A stretch of 64,000 nt of DNA from Riptortus pedestris (lineage: Eukaryota > Arthropoda > Insecta > Hemiptera > Alydidae): assembly GCA_019009955.1 (NCBI GenBank), contig CM032228.1:182435501-182499500 (forward strand), given 5' to 3'. A program made the translations under genes and the position numbers. The notes under the pieces were generated by a model. That model worked only from the letters and a program-made list of their open reading frames with translations, did not search any database and was not told where the DNA came from. Shown one piece after another: positions 35,633 to 49,341 of this stretch; within the stretch, counting starts at the first letter, position 1, and each line of letters starts with the position of its first letter.

Positions 35633-36350
35633 CTAGCGGACCAGACAGACCTTGTCCTGCATGATGTTTGAAACGATTAGGATATTAAATTTAAATTATT
35701 TAATTTGTTAAGTTCGGTTCAATCGTTAGCGCCCAATAGTTGACTCTGGCTTTAGTTTATAGTGTATATCTCGTTTATACTTTGTTAAAAGACAAAAATG
35801 AATATCACAAAAGTTACTCTAAATAACAAAATAAACAACTTTTGTTATGTTCACATTTGCCGAAAAACGAAGAGAAAACGAAATACCGCTATTTTAAATT
35901 CAGGCCTCCCCTACAACCCCAACTCCTGCCCGTCCCTAGAAATGTTGGTATGGCTTATTATAATGAAAGCGTTAGTGCTAATACACATACCAAGTTTTAT
36001 TTATTTCGGTTGGGTCTTTTGTCCCAAATAAAATTGTTCACTTCCGCTATGATTTTAAGCGTATAGCGCATTTATACTTCGGTATACGACGAAAGTGTAT
36101 ACAACAAAAGTTACTCTAAATAACAAAGTAAACAACAGTTTTATCCTGTGCATATTTGGCGAAAAACCAATGGGAAACGAAATATCGCTATTTTTAATTT
36201 TAGGCCTCCCTTACAACCCCCACTCCTGCTCCGTCTGCCGGGCTGATTTGTGAATCTAAACCATCCAGGGCGTCACCCTAACGCATACAAAAAAATCATT
36301 CAAATCGGTCCAGCCGAGGAGGAGCTCAGTGACATACACACATACAGAAG

Positions 36351-36384
<34 letters not shown>
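35633..36384 (-). mobile_element. Non-autonomous Helitron B with internal repeats
   Basis: Read on the minus strand, the 3' end is CTGGTCCGCTAG, ending at 35633 before T. The 5' region is TGTGTATGTCACTGAGCTCC and then GGCTGGACCGATTTGAAT, as in Helitron A. The interior holds about one and a half copies of a ~300-bp unit (AGGCCTCCC at 35902 and again at 36203) that also forms the tandem array in Helitron D. The 5' terminus merges with a TA tract (36353-36384), so its exact start is unclear. There is no RepHel gene. Confidence 0.8.
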
Positions 36385-36386
<2 letters not shown>

Positions 36387-38595
36387 CAAAATTTTAAATG
36401 AGCTTCTTTGCTATCCTTTTCAATTTTATAAATCACAAATGTTCTGAAAAATGAAATGGGATCTTAATGAAATTAATCCATCTAATGATAAAATCTAAAA
36501 TATGTAAATAGGATTTGAGTTTTATTAATTTTGTGATAACTTTATATTGTAATTATTTGTGTAGTGTAGTAAATGTTTCTACTAAGGGAGTTATATATTG
36601 TTGACTAGTGCTATGAAGAAGTGTAGCTATCTGGAGGTTGGTATATCAGCCTTTATCTGTATCCAGTCGCCTTTAGCTCACATTACACCCAAGATAAACT
36701 GCAGGCAGAGATAAGCCCTTGACACGACGGCAGTATAGCCCCCTCCACTACAAACTTCTATTTTCCCCAAGACTTGTACCCCTCCATCACCCTTCCTCCT
36801 CGCACCCTCCACAATTTTGCATCTCCTCTTAATACTGAGGATTCAGCCCTTTTCTCACTCCTTCCCTTGGGGGATTACACTCGGCTCGCTCATTTATTAC
36901 ATACTCTTCTCTTTAACAATTTATGTCTTGACTAAAAAGATTGAATTAATCCCCATCCTATGTGCCCTTTTCTACCTTACCTGATATGTCCACATTTATA
37001 CACAATATAATTTTCTACTCAGTTGGAATTTTACTCCTACACTCTACATATATTCTATCTTTCTGTTTGCCTTAATACAAGATCTGTTTAGATCCATTCC
37101 ACAAATATAACACTTTCTTCCATTTCTAAGTTAGCTCATTGTCTAAAAATTGGTCCATTATATATTATTTATTTATTTAGGTGTGTTGCAATTTAAGTGG
37201 TTCACATTTTTTCCTATTATAAAACTAAAATAGTTTAGGTAAAGCCACCTTTTAAAAACAAAAAAAAAGTTAAATAATCTACAGTCGTAGGTAAAAGCAG
37301 GCTTTTCTTTTTTTTTCTCTCCAGTGGATATTATAAGTCTAGTGTTTAATTATCTAATGTTAAATCTGGTTCTAAAGTTGAGTTTCTTTGAGTTGTTTTA
37401 TGACTGTTGTAATGTATGAGCTGTTGTCGTGTAGTAGTTCTGATAGGTTGGTGAGTAATGTCTTGTCAGTTATTAGTCTGGAGTCTGTAAGTAGTGTCGT
37501 TTTAAGATACGACACATAATTGAAATTTGACAACAACCATTTTTAAAGGGACTGGTACAAACACCATTGTATTAAGAAGAACAAACAAATTTTATACAAG
37601 CAATTTATTATTCTACTGATATCGGTACTCCAATAACTCACCATCTTCAGGTATAGTTCATTATAATGTTTTGCCAATGCGTGACTTACTGAAAGTATTC
37701 CAAAAGGCGATATTAGTGGATCCAATGCCAAAAGGAAGGCAACCTGTTCTTTCTGCATTGATGCACGTTGATTGCCCCGATTTTGGTATTCAATGGGTTG
37801 AAGGGTCAATATTGATTGATTAGACTGGATCCAGTAGGATTTCCTAAATAACCTTGGCCCTTCCTTAGATTTAATGTTATATGGATAAGTACTGGTGTCT
37901 CGTCATCCCCTAGATAAATATGATAATAGGATTATTTTTTCGAACAAATTTTGCTACTTGCCCAGATTTAAAATGTAATGATATTTATGTCTTTGTGTGT
38001 GAGTGTGTTTGCTTGCTCGTGGTTGTTTGAATGTGTGTCTTCTTATGAAATCGTTTCAACTACTGTAAAAATCCGAAATCTGACAAGTTACGCTGTAAAT
38101 ATGTTATACGAGCGAGTTATAATATATAACTGTACATTGATCTTTAAACATTGATAAAAAGGAGTTTCGAAATGGAAGTATATATATATATGAACATTTG
38201 CGGCTCTAAGCGAATACTTTTGTTCTATAGGGACCATTATAATTAATTAATTTTTTAAGAACTATTATTCTTAACTCATTATGTTTAGGAAGTATGTTAT
38301 TTTTATTTCTTTGTAGGCAGTAAAGGAAGAATTTAATTGAAAAAGAAAATGAGATTTTAACCGACTTCTGAGTTTTGACTTTCCCACAACCCATTTTGAT
38401 TATGGGTGACGCCTGCTTGTATGAACGTATCTTAAATAACTCAAAACGACTAGCCTTAGAAAATTGAAATTTCATATTTTGGACTTCTGTGATGTCTAGT
38501 TATGCACTTCCTCTTTTGGTCAGAACCAACTCGGTGGAAGTGTGGATTCCTGGAACAAAAAATTGTACATTTTCTCCAAGCCTATGAGGGACACA

Positions 38596-38633
<38 letters not shown>

Positions 38634-41600
38634 CCCTTTTTGGATATATTATGAATTTATCTATAATTTAGGATCTATGCCATTTTTGGCTCAGACGTTT
38701 TGGAAGAGAGATATCGTATGTGACTTTTAAATGAAATAATTTTGACTGTAGTGCAGTAAATCATTATGTTTATTTAATATAATAGAAGTAAAACGAAGTA
38801 ATGTGGAATCCGCATCAGATTTTTAAATTGTCTATAGGTATATACTTCATTCAGTTGATGTACAGGTAGGGAATCAATAAGGAAGCTCAAAATTTAAAAA
38901 TAATTATAAATAGTTAAAGAAATTATTGTCTTTTTTATTGCGTTTACCAGTGTAACAAAAAATTAAAAAAAAAACAAAAAACATATAGGAGTAAGGTAGT
39001 TTGTTTGAATGAGGAAGTAGGAGATGAAAAGCGGGGAGGGTGTGGGAGACGCAGGCAGCCATTTGTTAAAGCACATTACCTAAAGATGTAATTTTGGAAG
39101 CCTTACTGGTGCATAACTCAATATCGGCCACATTAGGGTGAGAGCTTCCCCTCAACTTAGCCTTTTACTCACAATACTTAACCTGACTGATGGTCCTCTA
39201 CTCAACACCTCAAACCAATTGCTCCTCTAACAATTTCAACTCCACTAAGCGAAAACTTTAAAATTATCTACTATAGTAATTATTCTGCGCTTGTGGGAAG
39301 TCGGCTACCATTTATGGAATTTAATTTTGTACTTAATATTGAGTGCGGTATAAAAGCCTTAATATTAAAACAGTACAAACCGCTAGTGACTTAGACTAGG
39401 GCATTAATGTGTTTGGGCAACATACATCAAAGGGATCGGTAAAACCATAAACTATCAAAAATATTGTATTGTTGGCAAATGGAAGTTATCATACCTTTTA
39501 AGCTTTTTGCATGCAAACATTTTTTAATTTATTGTTCTCTCTGTCAGTCAGCCTTCTCTGTCTGTCTCTCTCTCACGCCCCATCTGTGTGTGTGTGTTTG
39601 TTTATCCATGTATATACATTATAGTAGACACAAGGTACATAAGACTTCACTGGTTCTTAAAATTTGGTAGGAAGTTATACCGTGTTTCTGCAATGAGTCA
39701 TGTATAAATATACACGGAGTGGTCCTGGGGGGGGAAGGCTGGAAGAACCAGTTGTGCCATCTGGTAATTGACGAATCTGGTAATGAAAAGACGTCAAAGA
39801 TATTAGGAACTCCAGAAGAGCCCCTGTGATTCTGATTGTTTGGTTAAAATTAATTTCAACCAACGATTGATGAGAATTCTCAATCTAAAGAGAATCAGAT
39901 AGTTCGTCAATTGGGGGGGGGGGGCAAGTGTAGCCCAAGCTTTTTATACCTGAAACTGAAAAATGGTTCCTTAGTTTCAAAATTATTGGGGAATCACCAT
40001 GGTTCCTATAGCGTACATAATGCTTTTCGAGAAGATTCTGTACTCCAAACAGGTTTTGGGCGATTATCAAACCTGGTGGGACGAGGAATGAGTATTTCGG
40101 ATAGGATATACGCTTCCAAACATATAATTGAGAAACATTATCCTCCACCAGCCAGCACAAATCCAGAGTCCAGATATAATTGAGAAGCATTGGGAAGTAA
40201 GGTCGAGCCTAGTTGATTTCTTGACTCCTATACAAGGTTGAGCTTTGGAGATCTGCTGCAAAGGATTTGTTGTAAAGGAAGAAAAACCTAGACTGATTAT
40301 ACTGGGCATATCCTTCCTACAAACAGAAAGTTTATATACCTAGTTATAACCTTTAACAATGACCAGTTCACTTGAATTGGCTTGAGATTTTGGCCACGGG
40401 TTCTTTCAGTCTTTTTAAGTCTTGAGACGAAGGGTAACTTAAAGACCTTGAAAATTAAAGTCCATTATACCATTATCAAATCCGTACTAAAGTATGTGTC
40501 CAAGATATTAGTCCTGACGGCTACCCTTGAATTAGAAGTTATCTTTGATTTATCTGGGCAAGCGGGGTTATTTCCGAGGACAGCTTTTACTGTAAATTGT
40601 CAGTCGTGTAGATATACAAATACACTAAAGTGCTTTATTTTTAAGATTTCCACCAGAAAAGAAATCATTGATCCAGCATCATAGAAATTATTTTTTGCAT
40701 AGAAACAAATAAATCAGTACTATAACCTGAATTTGTTTCGATTTGGTTGAAGTCGGGAAGAGTACTGGACGAGAACCCTGGAGACTAGAGCAGAAACTTT
40801 GCTCTCTTATACTTATTTTATATTCTTTCATACATTAATTGTTAACCGGTTGAGGCTTATTTCAGCTTAGCATAATATTACTTATGATAACAGGCAATAT
40901 GTGACGGTAATTCAGAATTTCACTCGTGATCGATGAAATCCCTCCATTTTAAAGGAGTATTGTAAAAACATTATGATAATAGAGTTATTTTGCATAGGAA
41001 AATAAGTTTAAAGTGAAGAGTATTATGGTAATTAAGATGTTCTTCATTTAAATATAAATCGAAAGAGTGGAAAATTTTACATTTATGCAGAAAAGAGATT
41101 TGAAACGAAAAGAGCGAACTCTAGGAGTTAGACAGTGAAATTGATGCTGGTTGACGAATGTAAACTGAAGTTGGAATAAACTAGCAACTACTTTAGGTGA
41201 TTAATGAGCCTATCATCAATCCAGCCTCTCTTTTGAAACTTTTCCACGACCCCTTTTCATCCCATCCTTCTTTTATTCACAATTCCATTATTCTTTTCAT
41301 AAAAATTGTAATTTATAAGAGGCCCGCTCTACTTTTTAGCCTCAATTCTATTTCTTAGCCTTATTTCAGCCTTCTTTACTTTTTTTTATTCTTATATGAT
41401 TTTTTTTAGCTTTCCTTTGAATTTGAAGTGTTTTGTGAGAATAATACTTAAAATTATTAAATTATTTAATTTCAATTTAAAAAAAAAAAATCATAATAAT
41501 AGACTAAATACGCATATCCGTTATCATTTGTTTTCCAGAAGGAGATATGATATTTATTCCAAATGTTGAAGTGAACACTGAATAAGTGAGGCTGGCTCAC

Positions 41601-44403
41601 TATTTTACGATTGCTTTACTTATTTTTTTTTTGTCTTTTGGGAACCACTGCCCTTCTAATGTGATTTTCTCTTCGAGCACCAGACTCACATCAACTTAAA
41701 TTTGAAGTCGTATTTACTTAGGTTTCTTACTACAGTGAATTTTTATCATGTAAGAACCATGTTTCTAGAACGTGGGGAATTTGCTCAGTTTACTCTCACC
41801 CCTTCTTCGCGGCAGACATTTAAATTTAAAGTTTGTAGTTATTTGATCGTTCCAATCTTTGTGCGAGTGCTGAAGTTTAGTTTGGCTGCAGAAAATTTGT
41901 CAGAGTTAACTGTGAAGTATAGGTGAATGTTTGATAGGCGATAGAGAGAGACAGGCAGGGTAGAGAAAGAGAGAGAGGCGCTGTGTTCGTCACTATTTGA
42001 TGCTATTAACTGGACCCCCTCTCTCGGCCATATCTTATTCAAGCCACCCCCTCAACCAAGACCAGCAGCCACCTTTTTCTTCTCTAAATTTATAACTGCT
42101 CCACTGTTTAGCCCCATCCACCTTCTTCCACACTTTTTTAGATTCTCCTTTATAAATTTATTTGCCCATTAACTATTCTCTTCTCTTTCCGAATATCATG
42201 GGACTCGACTGGAGAAGCAATCTTTTTTTCTATTCTTGAAAAAGATTACATTTTACTCCCTTACTCCACCGTTTCCCATCTCTTCCTTTTTATCTGTCAT
42301 TTACTTTGTCCTTAACGTTGACAGCTAATCAATTGTAGTAATATTGTGCCATGTTTTGTAAACTAAATTTAAATTTATCTTCTTAGATATTTCGCGAAGC
42401 GTAGAAAAGGTCTTTTAATATCTCATTTCAAAATTTTTAACACCATACTGTCAAGGGTAATTACGGTCAAATTAACACCTCCAAACCAACTTTTCTGGAC
42501 CAATAATCCTGAGGTATTTTCTCAGAAAAGTGGACTAGTGTAGTTTTCCTCTCCATCAACGGCAAACCCGTTTCGCTCAGCTTTTCCAGGGATTCATCTT
42601 GTGCCCCCCTCCCTTTGCTCGTCCGAGACGTTCTTGAGGTCAATTTCACTTTTTCCTGAACACAATAACATTAGTGTAACCTACCTGAAGCGATAACAGT
42701 CCTGTTGCCTCCCTGGTGTGGAGCAGAGCCCCTGGCCCTTCATTTGAACACGCATTTATGTTGGGAGAACCTTAACCTTATCACCAGTTAACGAAATGCT
42801 CACTTTTTGAGAAAAGCGCAAATTTCTCAAACATTCAATGAAATCTGTATGTATAATTTATACTTAAAAGAACAACAATATATTCTTTAGTTAGTTTTAC
42901 TCTTCCAGGAAATGTATTTATTTTTCCGTTGGGTTGCTTCCAAAAATTTCGTGAAGGCGAAATGAAAGTGTTATTTTCCTCTCGTAAGTTCCAGTAATTA
43001 AAATTCAGTTAATATATATTTAATAGAAATTATGTTTCAAAGGTCTCACATTCGCGACGACGTCTTGAACCAATTTCTCTCATACTTTTGGCGACAGACG
43101 ATTTTTATTTGTACTGTTCCTTCCAGTGTTTCCTTTTATAGTACCGTCTAATGTCAATTAAATGGGTCCATCTAAATTGATCTGGAATTTGCTGATTAAA
43201 TTATTAAGCTTGCTGTTTCATTAGCAGTGGTAGGGCTGTTGCCCTACTATTGGGCTCCTTGTTTAAAAAAAATCCTCAAATGTTTAAAAAAAAATATAGT
43301 AGTTGTGATTAGTATTAGTTTTGGTATAATTAGTATTAGCTTTGGATATTGAGTTGTACTGTTCTGGATGAATTATTTAATTTTTGTGAGCTTAAACGAA
43401 ATATGTTAATAAAAATGTTTTCTTCAAATTTGGAAGATAAATATGTTATTGTGTGCATTTAATGAACACAAAACGTCTATTCTGTGATGTTGGTGATGTA
43501 TAATCGAGTGTTGTTTGTAGAGATCATAGGTTGAGAAAAGAAATCGCTCTTTATCCTGGGCTACACGCTTAGTTGGAAGTTTCCCCATTGCATGAAAACA
43601 TGGATTATTTTGGCAATAAATAGGACTAACTGTTTAATTTTAAATGTATAACTCAAAAAACGAAGAGAGTTAAATAAATAACTACATTGTCGCCGAATTT
43701 TAAAATTAAATTTTCAAACAACACTAAAGACGGTCAAGGGTTGTCGTGTAGACTACCAACGCAAAAGACAAGCAATTGCTGCCAAGCCCAAGTTTCTCAA
43801 ATCTTCCAACTTTCTGTGGAATACAGGAGTCGGCGGAGTCATTGGGATCACGTGGCGCTTCCTGGCGTTGGAATATCTGGAGGCTCAACTCACCTTCCCA
43901 TGTTATTTGGGAATATTAGCAAATAAAGAGTTTGTGGAGTCTCGCTATGGGTGTAGTCAAACTATAGTTTAACAAATCGTTTTGCATCTCCCTCGTTTTT
44001 TGAAGTCGGTATTAAAATAAGTTATAAAAAAAAAAAACAGTATTGATTTATTATAATAATAATTTAAATACGCTCTTTCGGTTGGATCTTCACTTTCTGC
44101 GAATTATCCTTGGCTCTTCGGTTATCTTCTTCATGCAATTCCTTAGACTATAAGCTTTCAAACATGTAAGTTGGGGAACCCAGGTGTGAGCCGGCTCCCC
44201 AACCAAACATTTTGAAAATATTAAAGTCCACGGAGGCTGATGAAGTGCAGGTGGCGGGATTATATTGAAGCGTTGACTACTACTACAATGTGAAATGAAG
44301 AACAGTATAATAATTTAAAAAATGTTATTTGAGGAATGTATTTTTTTTTGGTAGTTAAACATACCTTTCGCTATATTTTGAATAAATAAAATAAATAAAT
44401 TAT
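36385..44403. other. 8-kb stretch with no recognised gene or element
   Basis: It contains a poly(T) run at 38600-38632, other homopolymers, pyrimidine-rich tracts near 36720-36900 and 41940-42060, and a few open frames under 105 codons. None shows a domain. Old transposons below visual detection are likely. Confidence 0.45.
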
Positions 44404-44407
44404 TTAA

Positions 44408-44623
44408 CCCTTTCCACTCCAATGTCGAGTGTCACTCGACACTGATTTTGTTCCACTAGCTCCACTGTCGAGTGATACTCGACATGGTGTAATACCTCTT
44501 TTTGCGGAAAATTTTAAAACAGGAGGGATTTTTGTTACTGAAATGTTTGAGTCACGAATGAATGAAACATATTCTAGAATCGTAAGATACTATAATTCAA
44601 TTATAGCCTTGGAGTGGAAAGGG
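44408..44623. mobile_element. piggyBac-type MITE (216 bp, flanked by TTAA)
   Basis: TTAA lies on both sides (44404-44407 and 44624-44627). The terminal inverted repeats are a perfect CCCTTTCCACTCCAA. The left subterminal region has two hairpins, GTCGAGTG-T-CACTCGAC (44424-44440) and GTCGAGT-GAT-ACTCGAC (44467-44483). The CCCT ends, TTAA target and subterminal palindromes fit piggyBac-derived MITEs. It differs in sequence from the relic at 10013-11602, so it belongs to another family. Confidence 0.9.
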
Positions 44624-44627
44624 TTAA

Positions 44628-45596
44628 ATTATGAAATAATTGTTTCTACAAATATACTAAACAGGGTTTCCAAAGTTCCCGTGCCCCCCCCCCCTCCGTT
44701 AAAATCTGCAATTGTATTGTTCAGAAAATCACGGTACTTCACTGATCTTCGCAAAGTAACGGCACTGCACTGTCTTTCACTTAAACACAGCACTATACTG
44801 TTCTTTGCAGAATCACGAGCTTATATCGGTGAATTTTTCGATTTGAAGCATCCATTAGCTGTAAAATTTATAAATCTTTTTTTCAGAAACGGCACATTTT
44901 ATTGAAGAATGCGACACCAAAGTTGTAGCCTACAAAATTATCTTTGAAACATGTTTATAGTGAAAGAAGTGGATTCTGAAATAAAAAAAAAGAAAAGAAA
45001 AAGAATTTAAAATGAATTAACACAAAAGTATTCTTGAATGAATCCAAAAAAATGTTTACCTCAAAAAACGTTCTTGGTATTAATTTATTTTAAACTAATT
45101 ACATAGTAATTATTTGTAAAAGGAATTCATTTTCTCACCTGCTGAGGTTCATGAAAAAAAAAAAAAAAAAACCGAACCCCGTTTTTTCTTAGCACTACAA
45201 TACTTACAGCTAGTATTTTCAAATATTCAAAAAGGCGTCATTCCTCATTTATGCACTTTAAAATCCCTTTTAGCATTGCATATTTCTGCTACTGAAATTG
45301 AATTTATCGACAATCTGGTTTTATTTTTCATGCCTTCAATATTCTGCAACCCGTTCTGATATAGTTGTCTTTAACCCTCCCCCATAGAAAATAATCCACT
45401 AGTGTCAGATAAGAGTAATCTGGGTGGCCATTCAATGTGCAAGCATTATCCAATTCCTTATTAAACATGTTAAAGTAATACAATCTGCTTCATTGTCTGG
45501 GTATTAAGTTTTAAAGTTTCATGATAAAAATTGCTCATTAGATTTACTGATATATTGTTTTTACTTTTTTTATAAGTTATAGCTATTTATCAACAT
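44628..45596. other. Unrecognised sequence
   Basis: It has a C-run near 44685-44695 and an A-run near 45155-45171. The 158-codon open frame from 44429 begins inside the MITE and has no recognisable domain. Confidence 0.45.
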
Positions 45597-45608
45597 TAAT
45601 TTATAAGT

Positions 45609-45828
45609 GGGGGCTCAGGTTAGCCATGCGAGTTAAAGCGTTGACCTTTATCTCACATGGTAAACCTAGAGTGGCGAGTTCGATTCTCGCGTGGGCAAAG
45701 GAAATTATTTAGTGACGAAATTCATTAAATAACATCCTAAAATCCCACCCTGGCTAGAAAAGGGTGGTAATCTGTAGATAACCCGACCCAATTAGCCTAA
45801 GTTGCAAAAAGTGGAAGTTAATAAATAA
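45609..45828 (+). mobile_element. tRNA-derived SINE with 12-bp target-site duplication
   Basis: TAATTTATAAGT occurs exactly at 45597-45608 and 45829-45840. The head GGGCTCAGGTTAGCCATGCG matches an A box of a class II (Leu/Ser-like) tRNA, and GAGTTCGATTCTCGC is a B box. The body carries TTTAGTGACGAAATTCATTA and the end GTTGCAAAAAGTGGAAGTTA with an AATAAATAA tail. Transcription by RNA polymerase III from the internal boxes is expected from the family. It has no coding capacity and depends on a partner LINE, not identified here. Confidence 0.92.
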
Positions 45829-45854
45829 TAATTTATAAGTATGACTGACCATCT

Positions 45855-45975
45855 ACTCGGTTCAGGCATTAGACATGAGTCAGAGGATTGACACTATAGG
45901 AATTTAGTGTGGAACTCATCAAATAAAATCTTTAGTCCCATAACACGTAGAAATGTGTAGTTAACCTGCACGTAA
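45855..45975 (+). mobile_element. Diverged SINE copy
   Basis: CTCGGTTCAGGCATTAGACA and then GTGTGGAACTCATCAAATAA align with the SINE in the same order, with heavy decay. It lies directly downstream of the intact copy. Confidence 0.55.
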
Positions 45976-47334
45976 TTCGCACCTTTAATTATATTTTGAA
46001 TAAATGAAATACTAATTGAGAAATAGTTATTTCTAAAAGTTTTACAATGTTAGGAGCTCCTGTATTACTAACATAAGTTTGCTTTTATTTGGCCCTGACA
46101 ATGGTAGATTTGAACTATACCTAATCTCTGTTTACTGTATTAGCAAAATATTTGATGTGTTGAAGAGAAGTGGACGGTGGCCCGGATTAAGTTTATTTCA
46201 TTATGCTAATGAATCTGGAAAGAGGGAGCAAGATTTCTACCTCTCTGCCCCTTTCAGGACTCCTTACCCGCTCTCACTAATTACTTTGGGCTATTTTCCA
46301 AGTTTTAACTCAGGTTTAGGGAAGCATATTTTTTCCTTTTCTTTTTAGTCTCATTTGGACAACGGAAGCCGGAGAAAAAAATTAGCTTGCTACAATGCCC
46401 TGAGAGAAATGAAACTGGTAGACAATACTTTTACCAAACAAGAAATAAAATATTGGGCTAATAGTGAGTGAAAGATTAAAAATGACGAGGATCAAAGAAA
46501 ATAAAAATAATTATTAAGTTGACTTACATCTAAATCTGATTTTAAAAGGAGATCTGTATGACACGTAGGTCTACATCGTTTTACATGGATACACTTTTAG
46601 CTATTATTAAACTACATTTATTTTATTCAATATATTTACAGTTAGAGCCTTAATGGTCAATAGAAAAGAGATATGATTCTTATTTGAATGAATAGTTTTC
46701 ATTTCAATATATTTTATATTCTTGCAATTTTAGTTTAGAGCTATTAGGGGTTAAAGCTGTTAAAGAAAAATACAAAATAAAATTGTCCTACTAAAGTGTA
46801 AGTGCATTCAAGGCTTATTTGTCTTACTGCGTTTACTGTGTTACCACATCTTACGCGTTATTGTGTTACCAAACTCGAAGTATAGATTTTCACGTGAAAC
46901 TAAATATCAAGTTAACGGCTTATCTCAATCCTGGGGAGTGGGGACCAATTACCATTAATTTGTAATTGATGACTATAATCTAGGAGTTCATTACTGTTAT
47001 AAATTTATGATTACTGTTAATTATGTCATTGCAATAATGAGGGTTATTGATGTTTGACAAATTACCACTTTGTAAGGCTGACTGTAATAAGAGTTTTTTA
47101 TTCTCCTGTGAAGATTTATTGTTATATCGACTGGGAGGCATAATATTAGAGGTTAGTTGGTACTCTTGAGAATGTAAGAAAATTATGATTAGCCTTAATG
47201 GAAGAGAGATGAAAATTTACCCTGAAACGTCTGCTATTGGAAATAAGATAATATAGATAGCCGAGTTGAGAACTTAAGATTTAATTTCTTTTCCTGAAAT
47301 AATTTAATTGGTCTCAGCAAGGATTATTTGTTCG
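45976..47334. other. Unrecognised sequence
   Basis: No supported gene or repeat. Confidence 0.5.
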
Positions 47335-47557
47335 TTTCTTATTATTTACGTCCACTTTATGCTACTACGGCTAATCGGGACGGGTTGTATACAGGTTACC
47401 ATCCTTTTCTAGTCAGGGTGGGTCCAAGGGGTTTCTTTAAGGAGTTCGTCACTAAATGAATTTCTACTGCCCAGGGCGGGAATTGAACCCGCCAGTCTAG
47501 GCCTACCACGCGAGATGAAGACCAACGCCTTAACTCGCACGGCCAACCTGAGCCCCC
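47335..47557 (-). mobile_element. tRNA-derived SINE, full length
   Basis: On the minus strand the head GGGGGCTCAGGTTGGCCGTG continues with CGAGTTAAGGCGTTGG. The B box is GCGGGTTCAATTCCCGCC. The tRNA-like half is the best preserved in the window and looks Leu/Ser-like. AGGATTA at 47320 and 47562 may be a short target duplication. Confidence 0.88.
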
Positions 47558-48293
47558 AGTGAGGATTAGATGCGGATATAAATAGATTTAATTTCATTTC
47601 GGGATACTAGAATATGGAAGACATCAATCAGTACAGGGAAATGTGAAAATGTATAAGAAAGGATTTGAGTATAGGCTGTGGTTTAAAAGAAATGTTGTGT
47701 GTGTGTGAGAGAGAGAGCTTTGTGCGTGCATGTGTGTTTGTAAGGGATTGATGGCTGTAGTATAAGAGGCAAGGGATAAGAGAGAGGGGAGAGAGAGAGA
47801 GAGATAGAGTGAGGGATTGAGGGAGGGAGGGAGAGAGAGAGAGATAGGGGGGGGGGGTGGGCATTGAGAGGGTGGGTGGGGGTATTAGCGTGCACTGTTT
47901 ACCCCCGCCTCCTTATGAACCGCCCCCAGGAGTGATCAAACACAGATCCTGGAGGCTTTAATCTGTTTTGAATTGCCTCCAGTCCCCGCTACCTCCCTCT
48001 ATAAACAATATAACCCAAGCAATCTACTCCCCACTCCTCCTTACTTTCCCCACCCCTTACCTCTCCTCCTAATGTGTGTGTTTTAACATAAAATAAATCT
48101 AAAAAATTCTATATTTTTTTTCTTTTTCTTCGTGTCTAACTTCAACAACACACTGTCATCGAATTGTATGGATTCTTCAATGTGTGCACTCATTCATTGG
48201 CTTACCTCACTCTTCAAGGAGTCAAAAATAACTTTTATTTTATATTATAACGTTATTTAATATATATGTTCCAAACAATACTGTTCTTGAAAC
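47558..48293. other. GA-rich simple repeats, otherwise unrecognised
   Basis: A GAGAGA and G-rich tract spans about 47705-47885, including a G-run near 47846-47856. Confidence 0.6.
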
Positions 48294-48759
48294 AAAAAAG
48301 GCCATCACACAGGGGCTGCGTAACCTAAGCAGATTTCTCAAGTGAACTTTTATAATAGAGAAATTTCGCGAGCCGAACAGTTACGGAAACGACCGAACTA
48401 GCTTTTGACGGAGCCCACGACTAAAACCGAAGTTAGCAGATCTCATCTCGTCCGTTACGAACATGCACTTAATAAAAATGCAAATATCTCGGTTAATATT
48501 TAAAATACAGAATAAATGTATGTAACAATATTAATAGTAAATTTAATTTGCAATAAGATAGGTTCTGTATAATTTTTCGATCCGACATATAGTAACGGAG
48601 ATATTTCGAATTTACGAAAATCCCCATCTTTAAACCCTCCCCCTCCCACTAGTCCGATTTCAGCCATTAACGAACTAGATCTTTATTTTTACATAAAACG
48701 TCTAATATCGAGTTTGGTTACGATCAAGCAAAAATTGCGCAACCGCTAGAGCGTTAACA

Positions 48760-48796
<37 letters not shown>

Positions 48797-48910
48797 GTCA
48801 TTTTGAACGGACCTCATTTTCGTCATCTCCTAGGTAGGATCGATGGACATTTGAAGAAAATTTTTGAAAATCGCGTCATGAGAACGACCTCAATAGCCTG
48901 ATTTTCTGCA
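48294..48910 (+). mobile_element. HINE-like copy H15, short subfamily
   Basis: The 5' end has CACACAGGGGCTGCGTAACC and AAGCAGATTTC. It has full internal blocks and a TA core at 48767-48793. It stops in the 3' palindrome (CAATAGCCTGATTTTCTGCA), so the terminal CTGCTAA is missing. Confidence 0.88.
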
Positions 48911-49033
48911 AACATGAACTGGTTTTAAATACATATTATAACACATAATCATAGAACAAAATACAAGAACATACTTTGTACTCCAACCACTAAAATAAAT
49001 ATTTTGTGAAAAGCGTTTCATTTCATCTTATGG

Positions 49034-49341
49034 CAAATTAAATTTACTATAAGGTAAATAAATAAATATTTATTTATTCTCTATCTTGAATATTAACCGA
49101 GATATTCGCATTTTTATTAAGTGTTGCGGATAACAGAAGAGATAAGATCGGCTGAAGTCGATCCTGTTGAGGAGTTTCCGCCGAAATCTAGTTCGGCTGT
49201 TTCCGTAACTGATCGGCTCCCGTGAAATTGGTTTAGAGACTCGTTACTACTCCTGTTATTAGTAGGCTGATTTTTCTATTGGTAAACATTACGTGGGAAA
49301 TCTGCTTAGTTTACGCAGCCCCTGCGGGAAGGACTTTTTAT
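49034..49341 (-). mobile_element. HINE-like copy H16, 5' half only
   Basis: It begins at AAATTAAATTTACTATAA and runs to the inverse 5' end GCAGCCCCTGCGGGAAGGAC and TTTTT. It faces H15 across 120 bp. Confidence 0.82.

Noticed and set aside
42467..42649. Possible exon on the minus strand
   Set aside because: Codon content looks plausible and a GTGTTCAG lies upstream as a possible splice acceptor, but no domain or donor can be confirmed.
44429..44905. 158-codon open frame, the second longest in the window
   Set aside because: It begins inside the piggyBac-type MITE, runs through a C-homopolymer and shows no domain. Read-through of non-coding DNA is the simplest explanation.
45609..45700. Functional tRNA gene
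   Set aside because: A and B boxes are present, but a full cloverleaf is not, and the unit continues into a SINE body with a target-site duplication.
47628..47895. Ser/Leu/Pro-rich open frames
   Set aside because: Translation of a GA/G-rich simple repeat in two frames.
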